From positions 1-36,918 of the forward strand of contig JBOGFC010000015.1 of the NCBI GenBank assembly GCA_050742155.1: a stretch of 36,918 nucleotides of DNA, given 5' to 3'. Positions 24,734 through 33,645 of the stretch are shown here, piece after piece. The first letter of the stretch is position 1; every line of letters starts with the position of its first letter. Under the pieces are notes generated by a model that saw nothing but the letters and a program-made list of their open reading frames with translations, searched no databases and was not told where the DNA came from. The stretch comes from JBOGFC01 sp050742155. GTDB taxonomy: Bacteria; Actinomycetota; Acidimicrobiia; Spongiisociales; JALYHC01. The position numbers and the translations under genes are program-made.

Positions 24734-25993
24734 ATGTTCTCCCCACCGGTTGAGGGCCTCCGGGTGGGCTACGTGCTCAAGAAGTACCCCAGGCTCTCGG
24801 AGACGTTCATCCTCGATGAGATCCTGGGCCTGGAGGCGGTCGGAGTGGAGTTGGCGGTGCTCTCGCTGAGGCTCCCCGACGACGGGCGGTTTCACGGGGA
24901 CTTGGCGCGTGTGCAGGCGAAGGTGGCCTACCTGCCCGACTTCGGCTTGTGCTCGGTTCTGGGCGCCTTTGACGCCCTCGACCGGCTCGAGAAAGCGGGA
25001 CTGGCCCCGGCGCTGCGGTTCCTGGAGCTGTTCCCCCAGCGTGAGCGGGCCAAGTTGCTCGTACAAGCCCTGCACCTGGCGGACCAGGTGGGCAGCCTGG
25101 AGATCGGCCACCTGCATGCCCATTTCATGACCGTGGCGGCCCATGTCACCTACCTGGCCCACCTCCTCTGTGGGGTGCCCTTCAGCGCCACCGCCCACGC
25201 CAAGGATGTCTACCGGCACACGGTGGACGCCCGCATCTTCCGGAAGGTGGCCGGGGCGGCCGAGGCGTTGGTGACGGTCTGCGAGGCCAACCGGGCCTTC
25301 ATCCGCCGGGAGATCCTCGGTCAGGTCCCGGCCCGTCTGGTGCGCATCTACAACGGGGTCTTCCTGGACCAGATGCCCACCCGGGTCGCCCACCCCGACC
25401 CCCGACTCGTGGTCGGGGTGGGGAGGATGGTCGAGAAGAAGGGATTCGACGTTCTGCTGGGCGCCTGCCGGCTCCTGTCGGAGCGAGGGGTGGACTTCCG
25501 CCTGGTGCTGGTGGGGGACGGGGAAGAGTGGGAACGCCTCGACCAGGAGCGTCGGCGGCTCGGCCTCGAGGACCGGGTCCACATGGTGGGGCCCCAACCG
25601 AGAGACGAGGTCCTCCGCCTGATGGCCGAGGCCCGGGTGATTGCGGCACCGTGCGTGACCGGCCGCGATGGCAATCAGGACGCCCTTCCCACGGTCCTGC
25701 TGGAGGCGATGGCACTGGGGCTGCCGGCGGTCTCCACTGCCGTGGGGGGAATCCCCGAGATCGTGGGCCATGAACGGCAAGGCTTGTTGGTTCCCGAGCG
25801 GGATCACCAGGCGCTGGCGGCGGCCCTGGAGCGGGTCCTCACCGACGACGTGCTCTGGGCCAGGCTGTCGGCCGCCGGCCGGGCGAAGGCCCGGGAGCGC
25901 TTCGATCGGAAGAGGAACCTCCAGGACCTGGTGGCGGTGTTCCAAGGGAAGACCCCGCTGGCCGAACCCGTGGCGATGGCGGGTGGGCCGTGA
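24734..25993 (+). CDS. GT4 glycosyltransferase, WcaL/AmsK-like
   Basis: A 419-residue GT-B retaining glycosyltransferase. The N-terminal VGYVLKKYPRLSETFILDEI is the hallmark of exopolysaccharide/colanic-acid-type GT4 enzymes. The stretch HLHAHFMTVAAHVTYLA fits the acceptor side. The C-terminal GT4 domain has VGVGRMVEKKGFDVLL, LVLVGDGEEW, and the EX7E-type region DALPTVLLEAMALGLPAVSTAVGGIPEIV. The ATG follows GGAGGAGGAGC. Its stop overlaps the next gene as GTGA. Presumably adds a sugar to a lipid-linked or small acceptor; substrate unknown. Confidence 0.9.
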   Translation: MFSPPVEGLRVGYVLKKYPRLSETFILDEILGLEAVGVELAVLSLRLPDDGRFHGDLARVQAKVAYLPDFGLCSVLGAFDALDRLEKAGLAPALRFLELFPQRERAKLLVQALHLADQVGSLEIGHLHAHFMTVAAHVTYLAHLLCGVPFSATAHAKDVYRHTVDARIFRKVAGAAEALVTVCEANRAFIRREILGQVPARLVRIYNGVFLDQMPTRVAHPDPRLVVGVGRMVEKKGFDVLLGACRLLSERGVDFRLVLVGDGEEWERLDQERRRLGLEDRVHMVGPQPRDEVLRLMAEARVIAAPCVTGRDGNQDALPTVLLEAMALGLPAVSTAVGGIPEIVGHERQGLLVPERDHQALAAALERVLTDDVLWARLSAAGRAKARERFDRKRNLQDLVAVFQGKTPLAEPVAMAGGP

Positions 25994-27156
25994 CGCGGAT
26001 CGCCTACGTATGCGCCGACCCGGGAGTCCCGGTATTCGGCAATAAGGGAGCCTCGGTCCACGTTCAGGAGTTGACCCGTGCCTTGATCGGTTTGGGGGCC
26101 GAGGTGGAGATCTTCACACCCCGTCTGGGCGGTATGCCACCCGCCGGCTTAGAAGGGGTCCGTGCCCACCGGTTGCCCGAGATCGCCCCCGCCGACCAGG
26201 CGCTTCGTGAACGCCTGGCGCTGGCGGTCAACGGGGCGCTGAAGGCGGCCCTCGAGGATCAGGGGCCATTCGACCTGGTCTACGAGCGGTATTCCCTGTG
26301 GAGCTGGGTCGGCATGGTGTGGGCCCGACACCGCCAGATTCCTGGGCTTCTGGAGGTCAACGCCCCCCTGATCGAAGAGCAGACGCAGCATCGTCGACTG
26401 GTTGATCGAAGGGCCGCCGAGCGGGTAGCCACCACCGTATTCCAGGCGGCCGGAGTCATCCTGGCGGTGTCGAGGGGCGTCGCCGACTGGGTGCAACGAT
26501 GGCCGGGCATCGCCGACCGCACGCACGTGGTGCCCAACGGGGTCGATCCCGACCGGTTTCATCCCGACGGCCGGCGGCCCGGCGAGGCCTTCACCATCGG
26601 GTTCGTGGGAACCCTGAAGCCCTGGCACGGTACCGACACGCTCGTGCAGGCATTCGGCCGGCTCGCCCGCTGGGACCCGACCGTGCGTTTGCTTCTGGTC
26701 GGGGACGGTCCCGAGCGACGGAGGCTGGAGGAGGAACTCGACCGGATGGGGCTCAGCGAGCGCGCCACCTTCGCCGGCGGGGTCCCTCCCTCCGAGGTCC
26801 CGGCCTGGCTGAGCCGCATGGATCTGGCGGTAGCCCCCTACCCGAGCCTGCCCGGATTCTATTTCTCTCCCCTCAAGCTGTTCGAGTACCTGGCGGCCGG
26901 GCTGCCGGTGGTGGCCAGCCGGGTCGGCCAGGTGGCGGAGGTGATCGTCGACGGCGAGAACGGGCTCCTCTGCCAACCCGGCGACCCGGCCGCTCTGGCC
27001 GCCGCCATTGCCGGGCTGCGAGTGTCGCCGGCGCGTCGGGCGGCTCTGGGGGAGGCCGGGCGCCGCTCGGTGGTGGGCGCCCACACCTGGAGGGCGGTGG
27101 CCGGCCGCGTGTTGCAGCTGGCGGCATCGAGGGCGGGCACGGAGAGGAGGGCCTGA
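25990..27156 (+). CDS. GT4 family glycosyltransferase
   Basis: A 388-residue cytoplasmic GT-B enzyme. The N-terminus YVCADPGVPVFGNKGASVHVQELTRAL contains the acceptor-side glycine loop (NKGASVHV) of GT4 enzymes. The C-terminal domain has IGFVGTLKPWHGTDTLVQAF, LLLVGDGPERRRLE and FYFSPLKLFEYLAAGLPVVASRVGQVAEVI with the two conserved Glu. The GTG start overlaps the previous stop (GTGA), and its stop overlaps the ABC transporter ATG (TGATG). It is the third transferase of the set, so the product probably carries at least three sugar additions. Confidence 0.9.
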   Translation: MTRIAYVCADPGVPVFGNKGASVHVQELTRALIGLGAEVEIFTPRLGGMPPAGLEGVRAHRLPEIAPADQALRERLALAVNGALKAALEDQGPFDLVYERYSLWSWVGMVWARHRQIPGLLEVNAPLIEEQTQHRRLVDRRAAERVATTVFQAAGVILAVSRGVADWVQRWPGIADRTHVVPNGVDPDRFHPDGRRPGEAFTIGFVGTLKPWHGTDTLVQAFGRLARWDPTVRLLLVGDGPERRRLEEELDRMGLSERATFAGGVPPSEVPAWLSRMDLAVAPYPSLPGFYFSPLKLFEYLAAGLPVVASRVGQVAEVIVDGENGLLCQPGDPAALAAAIAGLRVSPARRAALGEAGRRSVVGAHTWRAVAGRVLQLAASRAGTERRA

Positions 27157-29135
27157 TGCGGCGGCCACCGAAGGGGGTGCTGGGCGGGCTCGCCCCACTC
27201 CTCGGCGAGGGCCGCCACCGGGCCGGAACGGGAATGGTGAGCCTACGTCGAGCCTGGGTCCGCTGGGAGCCCTTCCTGGGCGACCTGCCTCGGCTGCTCA
27301 ACGACACCCGGGCCAGCATTCCCGGCTTACGGCGCACCGTTCGCCGTTTCGCTCCCCATCTCCGCAAACAAGCCCGGCTGATCGCCGGAGGCAGCGCGGC
27401 GATGGTCGCCGAGATCATGTTCCGCCTGCTGGAGCCCTGGCCGCTCAAGCTCATCCTCGACCGCGTCATCCAGCCCGATCCCCAGCGGGCCGCCACCGGG
27501 CTGGGCTTCCTCGACCGCATGGAACCCGGCCTGCTGCTGGTCCTCTCCGCCGTGGCGGTGGTGTTGTTCACGGGCGTGCGTGCCCTGGCCTCCTACCTCT
27601 CCACGCTGACCTTCGCCCTGGCGGGCAACCGGGTGCTGACCGAGGTCCGAGGCGATCTCTACCGCCACTTGCAGAGGCTCTCCCTCTCTTTCCACACGCG
27701 GGCCCGTCGTGGGGACCTCCTGACCAGAGTGACCGGGGATGTCGGCCGCCTCCAGGAGGTGCTGATCACCGCCGCCCTGCCCCTCACGGTGAACACGGTC
27801 ACCCTGTTCGGCATGCTGGCGGTGATGCTGTGGGTGAACGTGCAGCTGGCCCTGATCGCCCTGGCCGCCTTCCCGGTCTTCCTGCTCACCATGCTGCGGC
27901 TCACCCGGCGGATCCGGGCAGCTGCCCGCAAGCAGCGCCGGGTGGAAGGGGAGTTGGCCTCCACGGCCTCGGAGTCCCTGGGGGCGATCAAGGTGATCCA
28001 GTCCTACTCGCTGGAGCGGCGCTTCGAGGAGTCCTTCTCCAGCCAGAACCGCCGGAGCCTGAAGGACGGCGTGCAAGCCAAGCGGCTCTCAGCCCGCCTG
28101 GAACGCAAGACCGACCTGTTGGTGGCGATCACCACCGGGGCGGTGCTGCTGGTGGGGGCTCGCCTGGTGTTGGCCGGCTCCATCACCCCCGGCGACCTGA
28201 TCCTTTTCATCGCTTACCTGAAGAGCGCCTTCAAGCCGATGCGGGACCTGGCCAAGTACACCGGACGGCTGGCCAAGGCGGCTGCCTCCGGCGAGCGCAT
28301 CATCGAGCTGCTCGACACCGACCCGGGTATCAAGGATCGCCCCGGAGCCTGGGACGCCCCTGCCCTGGGCGGCGAGGTGCGCTTCGAGCGGGTGAGCTTG
28401 GCGTACGACCCGGAGCGAGAGGTGCTACGGAATCTTGATCTCCACGTCCTGCCGGGCCAGACCATCGGGGTGGTGGGCCGTTCCGGGGCGGGGAAGTCGA
28501 GCCTGGTGGGCCTGCTGCTCCGCCTCTACGACCCCGACCAGGGGAAGGTGATGATCGACGGGATGGATATCCGCGACCTCACGCTCGGTTCGCTGCGTTC
28601 CCACATCGGCATCGTCCTGCAGGACAGCGTGCTCTTTGCCACCACCATCCGGGAGAACATCGCCTACGGAGCCGAGCAAGCCACCGATGCCGAGATCGAG
28701 GAGGCGGCCCGCCTGGCCAACGCCCACGACTTCATCGCCCGGTTCCCGGAGGGATACGACACGGTGGTGGGGGAGCAAGGCGCCACGCTGTCGGGGGGGG
28801 AGCGGCAGCGGATCGCCATCGCCCGGGCGGCCATCCGCCGGCCGCCCATCATCGTGCTGGACGAGCCCACCAACGGCTTGGACGGGGAGAACGAAGGGGT
28901 GGTGATCGAGGCTCTGCGACGCCTCAGCGACGGTAAGACGACCTTCCACATCGCCCACGACCTGCACACCGTGCAGGACGCCGACCGGATCATCTACCTG
29001 AAGGAGGGGGAGGTGCTGGAGTCGGGCACCCATGAGCAGCTGCTTCGGCAAGGAGGACGCTACGCAGCCATGTATGCCGTGCAGAGCCGCTCCCGGGTGG
29101 CCAGCGAGGCCGGAGCCCATGCTGGCGGCGGATGA
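27156..29135 (+). CDS. Type I ABC exporter, fused membrane and ATPase domains
   Basis: A 659-residue half-transporter that should work as a homodimer. An N-terminal cytoplasmic stretch of about 65 residues precedes six membrane helices (about 75-350, exporter fold). The nucleotide-binding domain has Walker A GRSGAGKSS (about 442-450), Q-loop HIGIVLQDSVLFATTIRENIAYG, signature LSGGERQR (about 545-552), Walker B IIVLDEP and switch His in FHIAHDLHTVQDADRIIYL. It resembles lipid, glycolipid and peptide flippases such as MsbA-type exporters. Between three glycosyltransferases and three kinases, it most likely exports the glycosylated product. The ATG overlaps the preceding stop. Confidence 0.92.
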   Translation: MRRPPKGVLGGLAPLLGEGRHRAGTGMVSLRRAWVRWEPFLGDLPRLLNDTRASIPGLRRTVRRFAPHLRKQARLIAGGSAAMVAEIMFRLLEPWPLKLILDRVIQPDPQRAATGLGFLDRMEPGLLLVLSAVAVVLFTGVRALASYLSTLTFALAGNRVLTEVRGDLYRHLQRLSLSFHTRARRGDLLTRVTGDVGRLQEVLITAALPLTVNTVTLFGMLAVMLWVNVQLALIALAAFPVFLLTMLRLTRRIRAAARKQRRVEGELASTASESLGAIKVIQSYSLERRFEESFSSQNRRSLKDGVQAKRLSARLERKTDLLVAITTGAVLLVGARLVLAGSITPGDLILFIAYLKSAFKPMRDLAKYTGRLAKAAASGERIIELLDTDPGIKDRPGAWDAPALGGEVRFERVSLAYDPEREVLRNLDLHVLPGQTIGVVGRSGAGKSSLVGLLLRLYDPDQGKVMIDGMDIRDLTLGSLRSHIGIVLQDSVLFATTIRENIAYGAEQATDAEIEEAARLANAHDFIARFPEGYDTVVGEQGATLSGGERQRIAIARAAIRRPPIIVLDEPTNGLDGENEGVVIEALRRLSDGKTTFHIAHDLHTVQDADRIIYLKEGEVLESGTHEQLLRQGGRYAAMYAVQSRSRVASEAGAHAGGG

Positions 29136-30351
29136 CGCCGTCCTGGCCCGCCGGGATCCGGCTGTTCCGGGGTTGGCCACCGTGCTCGACCCCGCGGCCG
29201 TGGCCGACCGTCTGCGGCGCTTGCTGCCGGGGGCGGAGACCGCGCAACCCACCTACGTTCGCTACAAGCCGGGCTCCAGCTGCCTGGTCGCCTATCGGGT
29301 GGAGTCGGACCGCGGAGTCCTTCCCTGCTACGCCAAGGCCTACAGCCGTCCGGAGAAGTTGCAGAAGCTGCACCAGCCCGGCCCAACGCTCGGCTTTGCC
29401 GACGAACTGATCGGGGTGGCGGTGTTTCCTTACGATCGGGCCTTGCCGTCCCTCGGCAGGCTGGTAGATGCCCCGGGGAGGCAGCGGTTGCTGTCCGGCC
29501 TGCTGGGCGACGGTTGGTGGCAGGGGAGCGTGCGCCTGATCCGGTACAAGCCCGAGCGACGCCTGGTGGCCCGGTTCGAGGGCGAGGAGCATCCGCCGTT
29601 GTTGCTCAAGTTCTACGACCAGCCCGGCTACGCCACCGCCGACCGGGCGGCCCGGTCCTTTCGATCGCAAGGGGTGCTGCGGGCCCCGCGCCGCCTGGGC
29701 GGTTCCGGCCGTCACCGGGTCCTGGCCCTGGAATGGGTCATCGGTCAACCGCTGAGCGAGGGCCTCGGCGGGACCCCCGACCGGAGCTTGATGGACGTGG
29801 GGGCGGCACTGGCCGCTTTCCACCGTCAGCGGCCCGATGGCCTCCCGGCCCGCCATCGGACGGAGGAGGTGGCCGCCATCTCGAGCGGGGCTCGGGCGGT
29901 AGCCGCCCTCGATCCCTCGCAGGCCGAGGGGGCCCGGCAGTTGGCCGCCGGGGTAAGCGGGCCGTTACTCGGCGCGCCGGAGCTGCCGGTAGCCACCCAC
30001 GGCGACTTCGCGCCCGACCAGATCCTGCTCAACGGGGCCCGGGTGGCCATCGTGGACTACGACCGGGCGATGATCGGGGATCCGGCCGCCGACCTGGGAT
30101 CCTTTGCGGCCCGCCTGGAGGTGGAGGTGCTGGAAGGCCGGTTGGGGAGGGCTCGGGCCGCCGAGGTCCTCGCGGCCGTGCTTTCCGGATACCGGGAGGC
30201 CGGAGGAACCGATCCATCGCCCCGCCTGGCCGCTTACACGGCGGCCGGGCTCCTCCGGCTGGCGGCGGAGCCCTTCCGTTACCGGATGCGGCACTGGCCG
30301 GAGCGCATGCGGTCGATGCTGGCCCGGGCGGCGGAGGTGCGGGCCCGATGA
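29119..30351 (+). CDS. APH/maltokinase-fold phosphotransferase 1
   Basis: A 410-residue protein-kinase-like small-molecule kinase. The catalytic loop is THGDFAPDQILL (H about 294): the catalytic Asp is kept but the usual Asn (HxDxxxxN) is Gln, as I recall for maltokinases. The metal-binding Asp is in IVDYDRAMIGDPAADLG. The N-terminal lobe carries two similar strand motifs, YVRYKPGSSCLVAYRV with YAKAY (from about 29254) and LIRYKPERRLVARF with LLKFYDQ (from about 29536). The ATG at 29119 overlaps the exporter by 17 nt. Antibiotic resistance is not implied; a sugar or glycoconjugate substrate is more likely in this context. Confidence 0.8.
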   Translation: MLAADDAVLARRDPAVPGLATVLDPAAVADRLRRLLPGAETAQPTYVRYKPGSSCLVAYRVESDRGVLPCYAKAYSRPEKLQKLHQPGPTLGFADELIGVAVFPYDRALPSLGRLVDAPGRQRLLSGLLGDGWWQGSVRLIRYKPERRLVARFEGEEHPPLLLKFYDQPGYATADRAARSFRSQGVLRAPRRLGGSGRHRVLALEWVIGQPLSEGLGGTPDRSLMDVGAALAAFHRQRPDGLPARHRTEEVAAISSGARAVAALDPSQAEGARQLAAGVSGPLLGAPELPVATHGDFAPDQILLNGARVAIVDYDRAMIGDPAADLGSFAARLEVEVLEGRLGRARAAEVLAAVLSGYREAGGTDPSPRLAAYTAAGLLRLAAEPFRYRMRHWPERMRSMLARAAEVRAR

Positions 30352-31508
30352 CGTTGCTCGAGGACCTCGCGGTGGTGGAGCTGCCCGAGGAGCCCGCCCA
30401 ACGGTCGGGCATGGCTCCCACCCAAAGGCTCAGGCGTGCCAGGCCGCGTTCGGCTCGCCACCTGCTACTGGAGTACGTGGACCACCAAGGTAGGCCGGTC
30501 GCCGGACAGTGGTTCGCCGACCGGAGCCGGCTCCGCCGGGTCGGGCGGGAGACCGCCCGGCCCGGAGCGGCGGGCGCCCTGGTGGTCGAGCTGGACGATC
30601 CGGGCGTGCTGCTGCAAGGGGGCGGGGCGGATCGCAAGCTGAAGGCACTGGCCGGCTTGGTATTGAACCCGGCGAACTGCTTGGTGGCCCACCGGCCGGA
30701 GCGCCGAGCAGTGGTCGCCCTCTCCGAGGGCGATGGGATGCGGTACGCCAAGGTCGTCCGGCCGGATCGGGTGGCCGGCCTCGCCGAGGCCGCCCGGCGC
30801 CTCGCCGCGGTCGGGGCCTTCGCCACGCCTGGGCTGATCTCCAGCGTGGCTCGGGACGGCGTGACGATCTGGTCGAGGCTGCCGGGCAGGTCGCTCTACG
30901 AGCTGCTGGGCTCGGATGCCCTCGTCCCGGCCGCGCAGGCAGCCGGAGCAGCGCTGCGCGTGTTCCACGCCGCTGTCATCGACGGCCTGCCCCTACACTC
31001 GGCCGCCTCCGAGCGAAAGGTGATCTCCGGCTGGCTGCAGTACCTGGAGGCCTACGACCCTCGATGCGCGAACCAACTCCGGGGGGCGGCCCAGACGGTC
31101 GACGCAATGCTGGACGGGCTCGGTTCAGGGCCGGCCGTACCACTTCACCGCGATTGCTACGACAAGCACATCCTGGCCTGTGCGGACGACGCGGTCGGAC
31201 TCCTCGACTTCGACACACTGGCGGCCGGCGACCCGGCCCTCGACCTCGCCAACGTGCTCGTGCACTTCGAGCTGCGCGCCCTCCAGGGTCGCTGCATGCC
31301 AGGGCAGGCGCAGGCCGCGGCCGGCGCGCTCGTGGCCGGTTACAGGCCGGACCGCAACCTCCGGTCGCGCCTGGCGGCCTACGCAGCTGCAACCCGTCTG
31401 CGCCTTGCCTGCGTCTACCGGTTCCGCCCGGACGGGAGGCACCTCCCTCAGGCGCTCACCGACCAGCTGACCAGCCCACCGCTCGGCGTCGCCGCGGCGC
31501 CGGCATGA
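30348..31508 (+). CDS. APH/maltokinase-fold phosphotransferase 2
   Basis: A 386-residue paralogue of its neighbours. The catalytic loop is PLHRDCYDKHILA (H about 267), keeping the catalytic Asp but with His at the Asn position. LLDFDTLAAGDPALDLANVLVHFE supplies the metal site. The duplicated N-lobe motif is RARPRSARHLLLEY with GQWF (no Lys) and VAHRPERRAVVAL with RYAKVVRP (probable ATP-binding Lys). The ATG overlaps the previous stop (ATGA) and its own stop overlaps gene 3 in the same way. His at this position may mean weak or altered catalysis. Function unknown. Confidence 0.78.
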   Translation: MTLLEDLAVVELPEEPAQRSGMAPTQRLRRARPRSARHLLLEYVDHQGRPVAGQWFADRSRLRRVGRETARPGAAGALVVELDDPGVLLQGGGADRKLKALAGLVLNPANCLVAHRPERRAVVALSEGDGMRYAKVVRPDRVAGLAEAARRLAAVGAFATPGLISSVARDGVTIWSRLPGRSLYELLGSDALVPAAQAAGAALRVFHAAVIDGLPLHSAASERKVISGWLQYLEAYDPRCANQLRGAAQTVDAMLDGLGSGPAVPLHRDCYDKHILACADDAVGLLDFDTLAAGDPALDLANVLVHFELRALQGRCMPGQAQAAAGALVAGYRPDRNLRSRLAAYAAATRLRLACVYRFRPDGRHLPQALTDQLTSPPLGVAAAPA

Positions 31509-32788
31509 CCGGCGGCCTTCTCGCCTCCCTGGCACAACTCGAGCTCCCTGCTCGGGCAGCCGAGCGAGCCGGCCTGGACTCCGTCCTTCGGTTGCGGCGC
31601 GCCTGGCCGCGCGGAACGGGACGGCTCTCCTGCGAGTTCCGGGACGGCGAGGGCCTTCTGGTGGCCGGCCAGTGGTTCGGACATCCCGACGGCCGCCCCG
31701 ACCGGGCTCGGCTGGAGCTGGTCCGCCACCGAACCGCCGCCGCCGTCCCCCAGGCGCCGATCGCCGCGCTACCCGGAGCCGGCGTGTTGCTCCAGCCCGC
31801 CGGTGCCGATCGGCGACTGCCGGACCTTGCTGCGGTCTCGGCGCGGCCGGACGCCACACTTGTCGTCCATCGCCCGGAACGCCGGGCCACCGTCCGCCTC
31901 GACGCCGGCCCCGGACTCGCGACGACCCGCTGGGCCAAGCTCGTCCGGCCGGGCCGGACGCTGCCGATGCTCGCCGCCGCGCAGGCCGCCGCCACCCACG
32001 CACCGTTCAGCATCCCACGGCTGGTGGCTCACGAGCCCCACCGCGGCCTCACCGTCTGGTCGGGACTGACCGGAGCGACCCTGCGGAGCCTGCTGGCTGG
32101 CGTCGACGTCACCCAGGCATGCCGGAGGCTCGGCCAGGGGTTGCGAGCTTTGCACGGGCAGGCGGCCTCAGAGGTAGACCATTGGACTGTGCGGGATGCG
32201 GCCACCGAGTACCGCTGGACTGGCGAGTGGGTGGGCCGGCTGGAGGGTTACGTCCCGCCGGAGCTCACCGAGCGAGCGGACCACGCGCTTCTCCAAGTGG
32301 CCCCATGGCTGGACGGAACTCCCACCGATCAGGTCCCCATCCACGCCGACCTCCACGACGGTCAGGTGATCGTGGGCGCCGACGGCGCCCTCGGGGTGCT
32401 CGACTGGGACACCCTCGCCCTGGGAGAGGCGGCCACCGATCTCGCCAACCTCCTCGTGCATTTCGAGCCGCGGGTGCTCGGCGCCGCCTGCCCTGCCGAC
32501 CGCGCCGAGGCGGCCGCCGGGGCGCTGCTGGAGGGTTACCGTCCCAGCGCAGCGGTCCGTGGGCGGCTGGCGGGCTACCTCGCCGCCGTCCGCCTTCGGC
32601 TCGCCTGCCTCTACGCCTTCCGCCCCGGGCAGCAAGCCGTCACGACGGCTCTCCTGGACCGGCTGACCGCACCCGCGCCGGGCCTCTCGCCTTTGACCTC
32701 ACCCAGGTCGCGGCCTGCTGCTCACGGCGGCCTCTTGTCATCGTTTCGGGAAGTCGACCCGCGGCCCAAGGCAATGCCGGAGAGGTAA
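31505..32788 (+). CDS. APH/maltokinase-fold phosphotransferase 3
   Basis: A 427-residue kinase, clearly closest to phosphotransferase 2 (shared GQWF, HRPERRA, LVRPGR/VRPDR, DTLA and DLANLLVHFE blocks). The catalytic loop PIHADLHDGQVIV (H about 280) has Gln in place of Asn; the metal site is VLDWDTLALGE. The N-lobe has the same double motif, AWPRGTGRLSCEF with GQWF and VVHRPERRATVRL with RWAKLVRP. The last about 22 residues are antisense to the 3' end of the convergent ATP-grasp gene (67-bp overlap), suggesting a recent 3' extension. It ends the operon; no terminator is seen. Confidence 0.78.
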   Translation: MTGGLLASLAQLELPARAAERAGLDSVLRLRRAWPRGTGRLSCEFRDGEGLLVAGQWFGHPDGRPDRARLELVRHRTAAAVPQAPIAALPGAGVLLQPAGADRRLPDLAAVSARPDATLVVHRPERRATVRLDAGPGLATTRWAKLVRPGRTLPMLAAAQAAATHAPFSIPRLVAHEPHRGLTVWSGLTGATLRSLLAGVDVTQACRRLGQGLRALHGQAASEVDHWTVRDAATEYRWTGEWVGRLEGYVPPELTERADHALLQVAPWLDGTPTDQVPIHADLHDGQVIVGADGALGVLDWDTLALGEAATDLANLLVHFEPRVLGAACPADRAEAAAGALLEGYRPSAAVRGRLAGYLAAVRLRLACLYAFRPGQQAVTTALLDRLTAPAPGLSPLTSPRSRPAAHGGLLSSFREVDPRPKAMPER

Positions 32789-33552
32789 CCGGTGATGAGA
32801 CGCGGCGCGTCGGGGATCCCCCGAAAACCGGGGAAGGGATTGATGTCGATTATGTATGGGTGGGCACTCCCGACGACGTCGACACCGTAGATCTCGAGCC
32901 CTAGGGCGAGGCCCACCCGGACTCCCAGGTCGGTCAGCGAACGTGTGGGGCGCAGCGACCTAACCTCGCGGACGGCTGCGGGCGGCGGCAGGCCGTGCTT
33001 GAGCAGTCCGCGCACGTGCCGGCCGGCAACGTAGAGCTTGCGGTCCCATCCGTCGCCGGGGACGACGTCCTGCACGACGTATGGCCCTTCAAACGGAGCC
33101 GCCGCGGGCAAAACGCCGTCGGGCGAAACCACCACCCCGGCTCCCCGCCCCCGGCGTGCATCCTGAGCCTTTACCACGATGCCGCGACCCTCGGCCGCAG
33201 CCAGCACCTCGGTCCACGTGCCCGCCGGTATGGTGGCCGGGACGGGCAGGTTGGATGCTGCCAATCTGCGCCACACTGCCAAGCGGTCCTGGGAGGTCAT
33301 CGTGGCGGCCACCAGGTTGCAGCAGCGCACGCCGCCCTCCTCGAGGCCTTGGAGTGCCGCCAGGGCGTGGTGGTCGAGCCCCCGCTGGACGACCAGGTCG
33401 ACTTCGAAGAGCCAGGACGGCACAGGCTCGGTCGACTCATGCGGCAGGTGGACGACGACGTCGAAGCCTTGGCGGCGAAGCCTACCGGCGACCTCCGCCA
33501 GCATCGACGGCGCGCGGGGTGGCTTGCCGAGCACGAACGCGATGCGCCTCAC
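32722..33552 (-). CDS. ATP-grasp enzyme, RimK/ITPK-like
   Basis: A 276-residue protein on the opposite strand to the operon. The N-terminal pre-ATP-grasp fold is RIAFVLGKPPRAPSMLAEVAGRL. The ATP-grasp core shows GIVVKAQDARRGRGAGVVV, YVVQDVVPGDGWDRKLYV and the Mg-binding end IYGVDVV then YIIDINPFPGFRGIP. DIN plus FPGF recalls both RimK ligases and inositol-phosphate kinases. Members ligate carboxylates to amines or phosphorylate small molecules; the substrate here cannot be read off. The GTG at 33552 has no visible ribosome-binding site. Its 3' end overlaps phosphotransferase 3. Confidence 0.8.
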   Translation of the reverse strand: MRRIAFVLGKPPRAPSMLAEVAGRLRRQGFDVVVHLPHESTEPVPSWLFEVDLVVQRGLDHHALAALQGLEEGGVRCCNLVAATMTSQDRLAVWRRLAASNLPVPATIPAGTWTEVLAAAEGRGIVVKAQDARRGRGAGVVVSPDGVLPAAAPFEGPYVVQDVVPGDGWDRKLYVAGRHVRGLLKHGLPPPAAVREVRSLRPTRSLTDLGVRVGLALGLEIYGVDVVGSAHPYIIDINPFPGFRGIPDAPRLITGYLSGIALGRGSTSRNDDKRPP

Positions 33553-33645
33553 GTGGCGAGTTTGCCATCACGCGCCGCCGGCCTCTCGACCTCTCATGAT
33601 CGGCAAGCCGGTAGGGTCGGGCCTTCAGCCGAGCAAGGAGGGGAG

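Noticed and set aside
29119..32788. Aminoglycoside or macrolide resistance kinases
   Set aside because: The fold is shared, but the catalytic loops are unlike resistance enzymes (Gln/His at the Asn position), there are three tandem copies, and they sit in a glycosyltransferase/exporter operon.
32995..33645. A 217-codon N-terminal extension of the NuoF-like protein
   Set aside because: It is antisense to the ATP-grasp gene and lacks family similarity. A GTG with a strong ribosome-binding site at 33646 gives the normal N-terminus.
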